From assembly GCA_030432015.1 (NCBI GenBank), contig JAUIHJ010000523.1, positions 1 through 6,076 on the forward strand: DNA of 6,076 nucleotides, in the 5' to 3' direction. The translations under genes and the position numbers were made by a program. Positions 1 to 5,912 of this stretch are shown piece by piece. Each line of letters opens with the position of its first letter. The first letter of the stretch is position 1. Source of the stretch: a bacterium. GTDB lineage: Bacteria; Planctomycetota; Planctomycetia; Pirellulales; Pirellulaceae. The notes under the pieces were generated by a model that ran no database searches, was not told the origin of the DNA, and saw only the letters and a list, made by a program, of their open reading frames with translations.

Positions 1-148
1 CGGCTGCCAAATTCAGCAGCGTCGTCTTACCGCTACCGCTGGGACCGACGACAGCCACGGTCCGTCCGGCCTCAACCTGAAACTTCGGAATCGAAAGACG
101 GAAGTCGCCACCGCCATAGCAGAAAGTGACATCCTCGATCGAGATCAC
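1..148 (-). CDS. ABC transporter ATP-binding protein, N-terminal fragment (LolD/MacB-like)
   Basis: Only the first 49 codons are in the window; the gene continues past the left edge. Reading begins at a GTG codon (146-148) and gives an N-terminus of the form ISIEDVTFCYGGG, typical of the first beta-strands of ABC ATPases. A perfect Walker A motif, GPSGSGKT, follows at residues 35-42 and then TTLLNLAA. The start is supported by an AAGGG ribosome-binding site (155-159) six bases upstream and by an in-frame TAG five codons before the GTG. The short spacing from start to P-loop and the style of the flanks resemble LolD/MacB-class ATPases, which pair with FtsX-like permeases to move lipoproteins or other envelope substrates. 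That subclass is an inference, because the Q-loop, signature motif and Walker B lie outside. The gene lies 104 nt downstream of the C39 peptidase on the same strand, so it could share its transcript. Confidence 0.93.
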   Translation of the reverse strand, partial: MISIEDVTFCYGGGDFRLSIPKFQVEAGRTVAVVGPSGSGKTTLLNLAA

Positions 149-252
149 AGAAATCCCTTCGAACTAAGAAACGGCCCTCGCACCGGGGCTCGATGTATCG
201 CCAGCGTTCAATTTACCATAGGCGACCCGCTTCGTCCCGCACATTTGCGTGG

Positions 253-969
253 TTACGGCCGAATCGCAGTCGGAAAGGCGTAGCGAGGTGGCAGGAAATT
301 CTTGCGAATCACCTGGCTATTGAGCCAACCGAGTTCACGTTCGGAGTGACGGACCGAAAGGGCGGATGTCGTCGGTACGTCGACGTCCGGTTTGGCCACG
401 ACAAGCACTGCGTTCCCCTGCCACTCCTGCAAGAACTTCGCCACCGGTGTGCGAAGATTGCCGCGTGCCGGATCTGCCAGATAGACATACGCTCCATCCG
501 TCCCGCGGTAGACAACAAAATGTTTGTAATCGCGGACCTCGATGGCAACGACCACGGGCACCTTGGACTCGGCAAGGTTGGTAAATTCCAATTTGCCGAT
601 GGTGGCTTGGTAGTCGAGGCGGACGGCAACCCGGCGCAGATCCGTCAGGGTCAACCCATTGGTGATCCGGTCGGCAATCTCCGTCGCCGTGAGCATTCGG
701 TCCAATTCTTTTAGCAACATTTCTTCACCGACGTCGTCGCCCCAGAAATGTTGGAGTAGGGTTGCGAGCGCGGCGGCGCCGCACGAAAAGTCCTTCGACT
801 GCATCACGACATTCTCTTGACGCCGCTCGACCCAGGTCTTGACATATTTGCGCGTGATCCGCTGCTCGTCGCGTGCCGGCGCACGTTGCTCCGTGGCGGT
901 CACCGACTCCAGCCCGATGGCGGCACAGGAGGTTGTCACCAGCAGGAAAGTTGCCAACACACGGACCAT
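253..969 (-). CDS. Exported stand-alone C39 family (double-glycine type) cysteine peptidase, FapD-like
   Basis: Encodes 238 residues. A hydrophobic N-terminus (about residues 3-19) looks like a Sec signal, placing the enzyme in the periplasm; a Cys at residue 15 does not sit in a good lipobox. The C39 domain spans about 43-193. The catalytic Cys63 lies in the motif DFSCGAAALATLL, the oxyanion Gln57 is exactly six residues before it, His150 lies in YKHFVVYRG and Asp166 in YLADPARGN, so the papain-like triad is complete. C39 enzymes cleave after Gly-Gly in leader peptides. Bacteriocin versions are fused to ABC exporters, whereas this one is free-standing and exported, as in FapD of Pseudomonas amyloid operons. 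A tail of about 45 residues without recognisable motifs follows the domain. The start at 969 was chosen over an in-frame ATG at 1023 because GAGGAG (978-983) lies eight bases upstream and the signal sequence then begins directly. It lies 60 nt after the beta-barrel gene on the same strand, suggesting an operon. The substrate is unknown. Confidence 0.9.
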   Translation of the reverse strand: MVRVLATFLLVTTSCAAIGLESVTATEQRAPARDEQRITRKYVKTWVERRQENVVMQSKDFSCGAAALATLLQHFWGDDVGEEMLLKELDRMLTATEIADRITNGLTLTDLRRVAVRLDYQATIGKLEFTNLAESKVPVVVAIEVRDYKHFVVYRGTDGAYVYLADPARGNLRTPVAKFLQEWQGNAVLVVAKPDVDVPTTSALSVRHSERELGWLNSQVIRKNFLPPRYAFPTAIRP

Positions 970-977
970 TACGCTCA

Positions 978-983
978 CTCCTC
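978..983 (-). promoter_or_regulatory. Ribosome-binding site fixing the start of the C39 peptidase
   Basis: On the minus strand this reads GAGGAG, eight bases before the ATG at 967-969. The in-frame upstream ATG at 1021-1023 has no comparable site, and using it would place 18 polar residues before the signal sequence. The site therefore decides for the shorter 238-residue product. Confidence 0.75.
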
Positions 984-1029
984 GCGTCGTCACCGGCGCG
1001 CGCCAGATGTACTGTGGGACCATTGGTTG

Positions 1030-2826
1030 CTACAGCGTCCACACGATGCCAAAGCGTGTCGACGCGGCGTCGTTGGTCATCCCGATCTCGACGAATGGTT
1101 CCAAAATCGTCTGCAAGCACGTTTCTCCCCGCCAGTGATGAAATCGGGAGAGCTTCGAGATTGTCGCCGAAAAGCGGAGCCGTGATGGTTCCAGAATCGA
1201 ACCTTCAATTCGGTCTCCGTTGACCTGATTCTCTGTGATGTACGCACCAAGGTACGCGGTGCTGAGCGTCACGCGTTCGTTGACAGCAAACCCAACACCA
1301 AATTGATAATTAAATTGCTCGCCGGGATCGACCTGGTTCCCTTGAAACGACTCGTCAAATCGGTGTCGATAGCCGCCACCGTAGAAGAAGACCAGCGGGT
1401 CGATTGTCTTGATCCACAAGAGATTCAGTGACATGGCGAAAAAGCCTTCGCCCAATTGCGCATCGGGAGAGAGACCCAGCGTCGGGAATGCGCCGTTGCC
1501 GGTGGGAAACGTCATCGCAAAAGTCCCGACGAGATCCGCCTCGTCTTCGCAACATCCCTTTCTCAGTAAAATGCTCGTACCCATGCGGATGTCACCCACG
1601 CCCACGGTGTTGGAAAATTCGTCGAAACCTGAGAACGACAATTCGGCCCCGTTCCAACCTACGGGGACATCGATAAACAACTGAGCCAGTTCATTGAGGC
1701 CGTAGCGCGCTTGAAACGGTACCGTCAACGTACGAGGACGAACCCGGCCCCGCACCGCACCTGTCACGACACCGCCTCCATCGGTGACGGCAACCGGAAA
1801 CTCATTTTCCACCATCGTGTAGATCAATCCGTAGTCGACTTGCAACTGCCCTGGCTCAAGGAGCACGGTATTGTTGCGAAGAAACTGCAGGCTATTGTCT
1901 TGGGGAGGTTCCTCGCCAATCGAATCGGCACTCTCCAGGTCCCGCGCGGTGCCGTCGGCATTCGAACCGGGCTCGTCGCCTCCGTCGGGCGTTTGCCACA
2001 GCGCCAAGGAAGTCCAAATGGATTCAGGTGACCGATCGTCAGCCTCGAACAACAAGGTTGGTTCCGGCTGCTCAGTGTCGTCCGTCAGCAACCGGCGCAG
2101 GTCTCGCCGCGGCAATTCTGTTGGAATCGGGTTGGCAGGGAAACTGGCCGAAGATTGATGCCATGTGTGTGACGGAGTCCCCGGGTAACCCTGTTGTGAA
2201 GCGCGATCCTGGGATGCCAAATGAGGCTCGGGCATTGATGGCGACAGGTACAACGGTTGAGAACGGGGCGCTGGTTGAGGTTGCGTTGACGGCTGAAACT
2301 GGATTGATGGTTGAAGCTGAGGCGCCGGCTCGACCCGCGGTTGCGGTTGAAGGCGGCTGAACGCAGGCACTGGAGTGGGCTGCTGCAATCGATCGAGGCC
2401 GGCACCGGGCGCGGGCACGCCGGGCGAAATCGCATGGCGGCTTTCGGGGCGTAGGTCGCGATTCCGCAGATTGTCCGCAGGCGTTTCCGGCGTTTGAAAG
2501 GGCCAAAGGCGCCGGTGCAGTCCCCTGTGCGGCGATGATTGCGGATTCTCTCGCCCACCGCTCGGTTGCGAAGTAACGATGGGGAATCGAGAGGGCTGCG
2601 GGCTGGCGCTCCGACGGTTTCCTGGAACGACATTCGCCTGGGCAGCAGGAGCGGCCGTTTCGTTGGTCCGCGCTTGCTCGGCAACAAGCCAGGACTCGGG
2701 ACGCAAATCCGCCAGCGCGGAATCGCACGCCAGCGAAATGCATAACACCGCCATGAGGGTGGCTTTCGTCCAGGCGGAGGTGCATCGGGCCTGCCGGGAC
2801 ACGCCATTCAGATTGTCATGCATCAT
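1030..2826 (-). CDS. Secreted protein with Pro/Gln-rich linker and C-terminal FapF-like outer-membrane beta-barrel
   Basis: Encodes 598 residues. A signal peptide with basic n-region and hydrophobic core ends near Ala39 (SALA before DLRPES). Residues 40-310 are low complexity and probably disordered: a Pro/Gln-rich core at about 145-200, then an acidic stretch around 250-310. At 315-336 the sequence FLRNNTVLLEPGQLQVDYG, followed by alternating hydrophobic/polar strands and RYGLNELAQLFIDVPVG, matches my recollection of FapF-like transporters, in which a plug helix precedes the barrel. The barrel runs from about 328 to the end, with typical amphipathic strands and Gly/aromatic turns, placing it in the outer membrane. 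The N-terminal coiled coil of Pseudomonas FapF is not evident. The 60-nt gap to the downstream C39 peptidase suggests co-transcription and a joint export role. The start at 2826 follows a GGGAG site (2832-2836) by five bases; the adjacent ATG at 2823 is nearly as good, and an upstream in-frame ATG at 2862 was not preferred. Alternative: a general MetA-type porin. Confidence 0.82.
   Translation of the reverse strand: MMHDNLNGVSRQARCTSAWTKATLMAVLCISLACDSALADLRPESWLVAEQARTNETAAPAAQANVVPGNRRSASPQPSRFPIVTSQPSGGRENPQSSPHRGLHRRLWPFQTPETPADNLRNRDLRPESRHAISPGVPAPGAGLDRLQQPTPVPAFSRLQPQPRVEPAPQLQPSIQFQPSTQPQPAPRSQPLYLSPSMPEPHLASQDRASQQGYPGTPSHTWHQSSASFPANPIPTELPRRDLRRLLTDDTEQPEPTLLFEADDRSPESIWTSLALWQTPDGGDEPGSNADGTARDLESADSIGEEPPQDNSLQFLRNNTVLLEPGQLQVDYGLIYTMVENEFPVAVTDGGGVVTGAVRGRVRPRTLTVPFQARYGLNELAQLFIDVPVGWNGAELSFSGFDEFSNTVGVGDIRMGTSILLRKGCCEDEADLVGTFAMTFPTGNGAFPTLGLSPDAQLGEGFFAMSLNLLWIKTIDPLVFFYGGGYRHRFDESFQGNQVDPGEQFNYQFGVGFAVNERVTLSTAYLGAYITENQVNGDRIEGSILEPSRLRFSATISKLSRFHHWRGETCLQTILEPFVEIGMTNDAASTRFGIVWTL
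2227..2394 (-). repeat. Pro/Gln-rich low-complexity coding segment
   Basis: The segment encodes residues about 145-200 of the barrel protein. Its core (2257-2352) is an irregular run of QP, QPQP, PAP and LQPS units. On the plus strand it shows recurrent GGTTGA/GGCTGA words, consistent with expansion by slippage followed by drift. Such segments usually make extended, protease-accessible linkers across the periplasm or within the wall. Confidence 0.7.
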
Positions 2827-2831
2827 GCAGA

Positions 2832-2836
2832 CTCCC
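2832..2836 (-). promoter_or_regulatory. Ribosome-binding site for the FapF-like barrel gene
   Basis: Reads GGGAG on the minus strand, five bases before the first of two tandem ATG codons (2826, 2823). It supports a start here rather than at the in-frame ATG at 2862, which would add 12 residues in front of the n-region of the signal peptide. Confidence 0.65.
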
Positions 2837-2884
2837 GTAATCGCATGCCCGGCCAATGCCATAAAGTCCCACGGTACACCTCAA

Positions 2885-2905
2885 GAGAATGCGGTCGTCA
2901 TTCTC
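2885..2905. promoter_or_regulatory. Inverted repeat upstream of the barrel gene (possible operator)
   Basis: GAGAATG (2885-2891) and CATTCTC (2899-2905) form a perfect 7-bp dyad separated by seven bases. The dyad centre is about 70 bases before the start of the FapF-like gene, a plausible place for a dimeric regulator site or a leader hairpin. I see no convincing -35/-10 pair near it, so the role is unproven. Confidence 0.35.
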
Positions 2906-2955
2906 AGTCTTGGTAAGCGCTGACGGTTGTAACAGTTGATTTGATTGTCCTGGTC

Positions 2956-3159
2956 TCAGCGGTCATGACGTCTGTATCGGTTATGCCGGGAACCTCGCAG
3001 CACTTCGCTTGATCCAACCGGAACAAACAACCTGACCGGCAAAGTCGACCCAAACACCCCAACCCGCGCTGTCATCCGTAGGGTGACAGGGAGGACCAGA
3101 CACCCAGGAAGAACCGCGCAACATACAAAACATAGGCAAGCTAAGGAGAAGAATCGCAT
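2956..3159 (-). CDS. Possible small lipoprotein (doubtful ORF)
   Basis: Would encode 67 residues. The N-terminus has one Arg, then a hydrophobic stretch rich in Cys and Phe, ending in a textbook lipobox LPGC with the lipidated Cys at residue 20. The mature part would be only about 48 residues, mixing Val/Leu-rich and Arg-rich segments with no family I recognise. Against it: no ribosome-binding site precedes the ATG at 3157-3159, five cysteines in the first 20 residues is unusual, and the C-terminus becomes a run of Arg/His that looks like translated noncoding DNA. It lies on the same strand as the barrel gene and ends about 130 nt before it, so it could be a first gene of that block. The lipobox is the only positive sign, and it could arise by chance. 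Confidence 0.27.
   Translation of the reverse strand: MRFFSLACLCFVCCAVLPGCLVLPVTLRMTARVGVFGSTLPVRLFVPVGSSEVLRGSRHNRYRRHDR
3069..3089 (+). other. Short hairpin in the divergent intergenic region
   Basis: CTGTCATCC (3069-3077) and GGGTGACAG (3081-3089) pair over nine positions with one G-U pair in plus-strand RNA and a three-base loop. In minus-strand RNA that pair becomes an A-C mismatch, so the structure favours a plus-strand transcript. No T-tract follows, so it is not an obvious terminator. It lies inside the doubtful lipoprotein ORF, which may instead be noncoding leader or operator DNA. Confidence 0.35.
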
Positions 3160-3374
3160 TGTGTCGGTGGTCCGGGGAAGGGTGTTATTTTTGCATTAAT
3201 CCGCAGGAGCAAGACGATTCGTACAACCGGGAAGGTCGTTATTGGATGAATTTCCCAACCAGCCTGCATAACCGACAGGGGCTGGGGGCGAGGGCCCACG
3301 CGATTTCGCCATTCTCACAAGTCAATTCCGTCGCCATCACAGAGTGCGGCTGACGGCTGCCTGGAGGCACTTCA

Positions 3375-4922
3375 ATGAACCACCGAATCTTTCTTACCGC
3401 AGCGTGCTGTGTAGCGCATACGGTCGCGTTCATCTGGATGACACCCATGGTTACTGCGGCGGAACCGGGTGTCGCCCGGCTGCCTGGGACCAGTAGCAGT
3501 CCGGCCATCACATTTCCAAGCGATCAAAGTGAATTCATGCTGGCGACCGAAACGGTACAGCCGAGCATTGGTTGGCAGCGGCATCAGGAGTCACAACGGT
3601 TGGCTGGCGTCCCGGCCAACTATCATCAGGCTCCGGGAAACGGTGACGACCGGCAGCATGCTCCCAACCTGGACGCGCGAATCGGTTCGCCTTCACCCGA
3701 GTTGGCGACCGCGGCGTCTTCCGCGAACATCGAATTGACGGCCTATCACCATCTCAAGGCGCTCAATGCAAATCAGTTCGCCCGCTCACAATCGACGGGC
3801 GGCATTGAACAGGGCCATGCGTCCCAAAGTTACGCGACCCAGATCGACCACGCGGTTCAGATCCGTCCGGTCATGGTGTTTGATGACGACGGCAGCGGCG
3901 CAGGAGTGGACCCCGTGGCCGCTCCGGAACAATTGCCAACGCCCGATTTCTATGAAGACGAGTCGTACAACCTGACCTGTGGCCCCGGCTGCACAGCTCA
4001 CCACCATGGGGGTTGGTTGTGGACCTTCGGGGTCGAAGAGACCTTTCTCGTGCCCGATCGTGATGGCACGCAGGCATCGGTCTTGGTGACTTCGCCCTTT
4101 GAGACGTTTTCGGCGACCCCCAAGGAATCGATGGAACTGGGCCCGCGACTCTGGTTCGGCATCCAGAAGCCACACTGGCAATTGCTGGGCCGCATGTGGT
4201 TGCTCAACAGTGTCGACAACGAATTTGACCCGGTGCTCCTGGGGACGGGTGATCGACGCGGATCACTGATCGATAACGACGTGCAAGCCTTCACGGTCGA
4301 CTTCGAAGTCCAACGACTGTTCATCGGTGCCGATTGTTGGAACCACTATCTCGGATTTGGCTATCGCTTTGCATCGCTGGAAGATGTTTCCCGTGTCAGC
4401 GCCACCTCGCTTGATACGACCAACCCCATCGCGGCCGTGGTGCAAGCGGATGCATTTGCCCTCAGCAAGTTCGACGGTTCGGGGCTGACGGTTTCGTTTG
4501 GTGCGACGAAGCCGCTTCACGTGGGGTGCTGTGCCCAACTGGATTTCTTCTACAATTTGCGAGGTTCGATGTGTTGGGGCAATGTTGATACGGCCGCGCA
4601 AACATCCGTCGTGGTGCTCGACCCTAACATCCCAGGTACGGCCAACCGATTTGACGCCGCGGCGGCGACAGGTCGTGACGAACTGTTCATTGGTGAATTA
4701 CAAGTCGGCACCCGCTGGACCCATCAGCTCAAGTGCGTCCCTGGCGTCGCCTTCTTCCACGCGGCGTTTGAATACCAATGGTGGGACGTGGACGGCGGCA
4801 TCGCGTTTTCGGAATCCGCTGCGTTGGTGAATGCCAACTCGGGACTGGCCACAGCCGTCAGCGGCCCGAACACGGAGATCAGCCTGATCGGTTTTGCCCT
4901 CGGTGCCGGCATGATCTGGTAG
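3375..4922 (+). CDS. Outer-membrane beta-barrel protein, planctomycete type (Lpg1974/BBP7-like architecture)
   Basis: Encodes 515 residues. The start at 3375 follows GGAGG (3363-3367) by seven bases. A long signal peptide has a hydrophobic core at about residues 5-27 with probable cleavage near VTAA-EPG. Residues 31-200 are polar, rich in Gln, His, Ser and Ala, with no known domain. A CGPGC motif (202-206) precedes His-His-His-Gly-Gly-Trp and then a barrel from about 212 to the end. Amphipathic strands and phrases such as MELGPRLWFGIQ and HYLGFGYRFASLEDVS resemble planctomycete porin-like proteins related to the Legionella pore-forming family; this family call is from memory. The protein ends in Trp (GAGMIW), the C-terminal aromatic signature recognised by the BAM insertion machinery. 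It is transcribed divergently from the FapF-like gene and convergently with the small secreted protein gene. A passive pore or surface-anchoring role is likely; the cargo is unknown. Confidence 0.82.
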   Translation: MNHRIFLTAACCVAHTVAFIWMTPMVTAAEPGVARLPGTSSSPAITFPSDQSEFMLATETVQPSIGWQRHQESQRLAGVPANYHQAPGNGDDRQHAPNLDARIGSPSPELATAASSANIELTAYHHLKALNANQFARSQSTGGIEQGHASQSYATQIDHAVQIRPVMVFDDDGSGAGVDPVAAPEQLPTPDFYEDESYNLTCGPGCTAHHHGGWLWTFGVEETFLVPDRDGTQASVLVTSPFETFSATPKESMELGPRLWFGIQKPHWQLLGRMWLLNSVDNEFDPVLLGTGDRRGSLIDNDVQAFTVDFEVQRLFIGADCWNHYLGFGYRFASLEDVSRVSATSLDTTNPIAAVVQADAFALSKFDGSGLTVSFGATKPLHVGCCAQLDFFYNLRGSMCWGNVDTAAQTSVVVLDPNIPGTANRFDAAAATGRDELFIGELQVGTRWTHQLKCVPGVAFFHAAFEYQWWDVDGGIAFSESAALVNANSGLATAVSGPNTEISLIGFALGAGMIW

Positions 4923-4979
4923 CCGAGAACCTCGTAACCAAAAATCCGGTGACCGCGAGGACGCCGGCACAAGAAACAG

Positions 4980-5014
4980 CAACGCCCAGTTTCGGATTTC
5001 GAAACTGGGCGTTG
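4980..5014. terminator. Convergent (probably bidirectional) terminator hairpin
   Basis: A perfect 15-bp inverted repeat (4980-4994 with 5000-5014) closes a five-base loop GATTT. It lies in the 115-bp gap between the ends of the two convergent genes (4922 and 5038). On the minus strand the stem is followed by the U-rich TGTTTCTT; on the plus strand the trailing sequence has no T-run. It is therefore most typical as an intrinsic terminator for the small secreted protein gene, with the plus-strand barrel gene possibly using it as a transcript end. Confidence 0.75.
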
Positions 5015-5037
5015 AACTCATTGACTGCGTCGATTGC

Positions 5038-5451
5038 CTAGCGAGCAAACGCGTACGATGATCCGGCTGTCGCGGAAATCAGCGACAGCGAGAGCGATCC
5101 GGTACCGATGACCGGGATCGTCACGGATGCTTGGGCCGTAATCTGCGACGTCGTCTGCGAGCTGCCGGTCGCCAATGCATTGGTGATCGGACCGCTCGTC
5201 GCCGTGTAGGCGTCGCCGTCAGTGGCGGTCGAGAATCCGGGCACGGTCAGGGACGTGAAGCCAAGCCCCAAGACCGAGGCAACTCCTTGACCGCGGACCC
5301 GCATGCCTTGCGCGTCCGAGATCTTCTGCATTCCGCCGATTCCCATCTTTGCCAACACGCCGTTGGGAACATCTTCGGCCGACGCGGATTGAACCGCGCT
5401 GACGGAAACCATCGCCACAACCGCCAAACCTAAAATCAACTTGCGAGACAT
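5038..5451 (-). CDS. Small exported protein with leader-like GIGG/VRGQG segment and Ser/Thr/Gly-rich low-complexity body
   Basis: Encodes 137 residues, with a clean Sec signal peptide cleaved near ASA25-EDVP. The mature protein opens with a conserved-looking segment at 31-56 containing KMGIGGMQKISDAQG and then MRVRGQG; I associate segments like this with small secreted planctomycete proteins, but cannot name a family. From 57 on it is rich in Ser, Thr, Ala and Gly with short beta-prone runs (SLTVPG, ASVTIPVIGTG, SLSLSLIS), no Cys and few charges, as in self-assembling or matrix proteins. It ends SSYAFAR. The start is fixed by AAGGAG (5461-5466), nine bases upstream. A strong promoter lies about 100 bases upstream and a good terminator follows, so it appears monocistronic and well expressed. 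A three-codon ORF (ATG AAA AAA TAA, 5465-5476) overlaps the ribosome-binding site. Function unknown; a structural surface or fibre protein is a guess. Confidence 0.8.
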   Translation of the reverse strand: MSRKLILGLAVVAMVSVSAVQSASAEDVPNGVLAKMGIGGMQKISDAQGMRVRGQGVASVLGLGFTSLTVPGFSTATDGDAYTATSGPITNALATGSSQTTSQITAQASVTIPVIGTGSLSLSLISATAGSSYAFAR

Positions 5452-5552
5452 AACACACCGCTCCTTATTTTTTCATTGATGCATATCGAAGTACTTGATT
5501 CTTTAAACGAGACTGGTGCCTAGCCACAAATCCGATGGGAAAGCAGGCCGTT

Positions 5553-5581
5553 ACTATAGGAGCCGCCAAATAGGTTGTCAA
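5553..5581 (-). promoter_or_regulatory. Sigma-70-type promoter of the small exported protein gene
   Basis: On the minus strand a perfect -35 box TTGACA (5576-5581) is followed by a 17-base spacer and TATAGT (5553-5558), five of six matches to the -10 consensus. Transcription would start near 5546, giving an untranslated leader of about 95 bases before the ATG at 5451. The -35 box sits within the near-dyad GTTGACAAC, which could be coincidental. Confidence 0.75.
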
Positions 5582-5836
5582 CAATTTTCGGCAGCATTTA
5601 AAACCCAGTATTCCGCACCTTCCACGCTGCATTTTCCGGCCAGCAACTCGCCCCACAAGAATTCGCCTCAACATTCCCGCAAAAGGCGTTCAATTTAGCC
5701 ATGGAGATACTATACTTTAGGCTCCCATGCGGAGTCGAAGCGGGCACCGGGTCGTATCAAGAGAACGGATGTCAAACCGCGTTCGTGCGATGATCTCGCA
5801 AATATTCAGGCCGCCGAGCCAGTCCGAATTCGATTC

Positions 5837-5870
5837 CAACGTTAACGGGACATGAGAAATTTTAACGTTG
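5837..5870. repeat. Perfect 9-bp inverted repeat (CAACGTTAA / TTAACGTTG)
   Basis: CAACGTTAA (5837-5845) and TTAACGTTG (5862-5870) are perfect reverse complements, 16 bases apart. Each arm contains the palindrome AACGTT, so the two arms also share AACGTT as a direct repeat. This layout fits a pair of operator half-sites or two dimer sites about 25 bases apart, though no clear gene or promoter adjoins it in the window. Confidence 0.4.
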
Positions 5871-5912
5871 TGCGCAGGAATTTGACTGGGCTTCGATCAG
5901 GCATTAGCATGC

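Larger units (their letters stand above)
2827..3374. other. Divergent intergenic region between the two outer-membrane protein genes
   Basis: This 548-bp spacer must hold the control regions of both the minus-strand barrel gene and the plus-strand barrel gene. It contains the 2885-2905 and 3069-3089 inverted repeats and the doubtful lipoprotein ORF. An isolated AAGGAG at 3143-3148 is followed by weak TTG/GTG starts with unconvincing products. I found no good -35/-10 pair on either strand. Promoters read by alternative sigma factors would not be recognised by my inspection. Confidence 0.5.

Noticed and set aside
155..200. GC-rich pairing between the C39 gene and the ABC gene as a terminator
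   Set aside because: Only about four base pairs can form around an eight-base loop, and the following T-run is broken, so it is not supportable.
193..714. 173-codon plus-strand open frame
   Set aside because: It lies entirely antisense to the C39 peptidase, whose catalytic motifs are unmistakable; the product is Arg-rich with no signal or motif.
2072..2807. Two minus-strand open frames of about 240 codons overlapping the barrel protein N-terminus
   Set aside because: They are alternative frames of the low-complexity Pro/Gln-rich segment, which suppresses stops; products are Arg/Pro/Ala-rich and have no start signals.
3159..3353. 64-codon plus-strand frame with TTG start after AAGGAG (3143-3148)
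   Set aside because: The spacing to TTG is ten bases, the product has no recognisable features and its composition is unlike a secreted or cytosolic protein. The AAGGAG may be chance in an intergenic region.
5465..5674. 69-codon minus-strand frame ending just before the small exported protein gene
   Set aside because: The strong promoter at 5553-5581 lies inside it, so the main transcript would start after its ATG; the product is an Arg/Lys-rich sequence with no motif.
5689..5716. Possible plus-strand promoter with TATACT (5711-5716)
   Set aside because: The best -35 candidate TTCAAT has only three consensus matches, and no convincing gene follows in the window.
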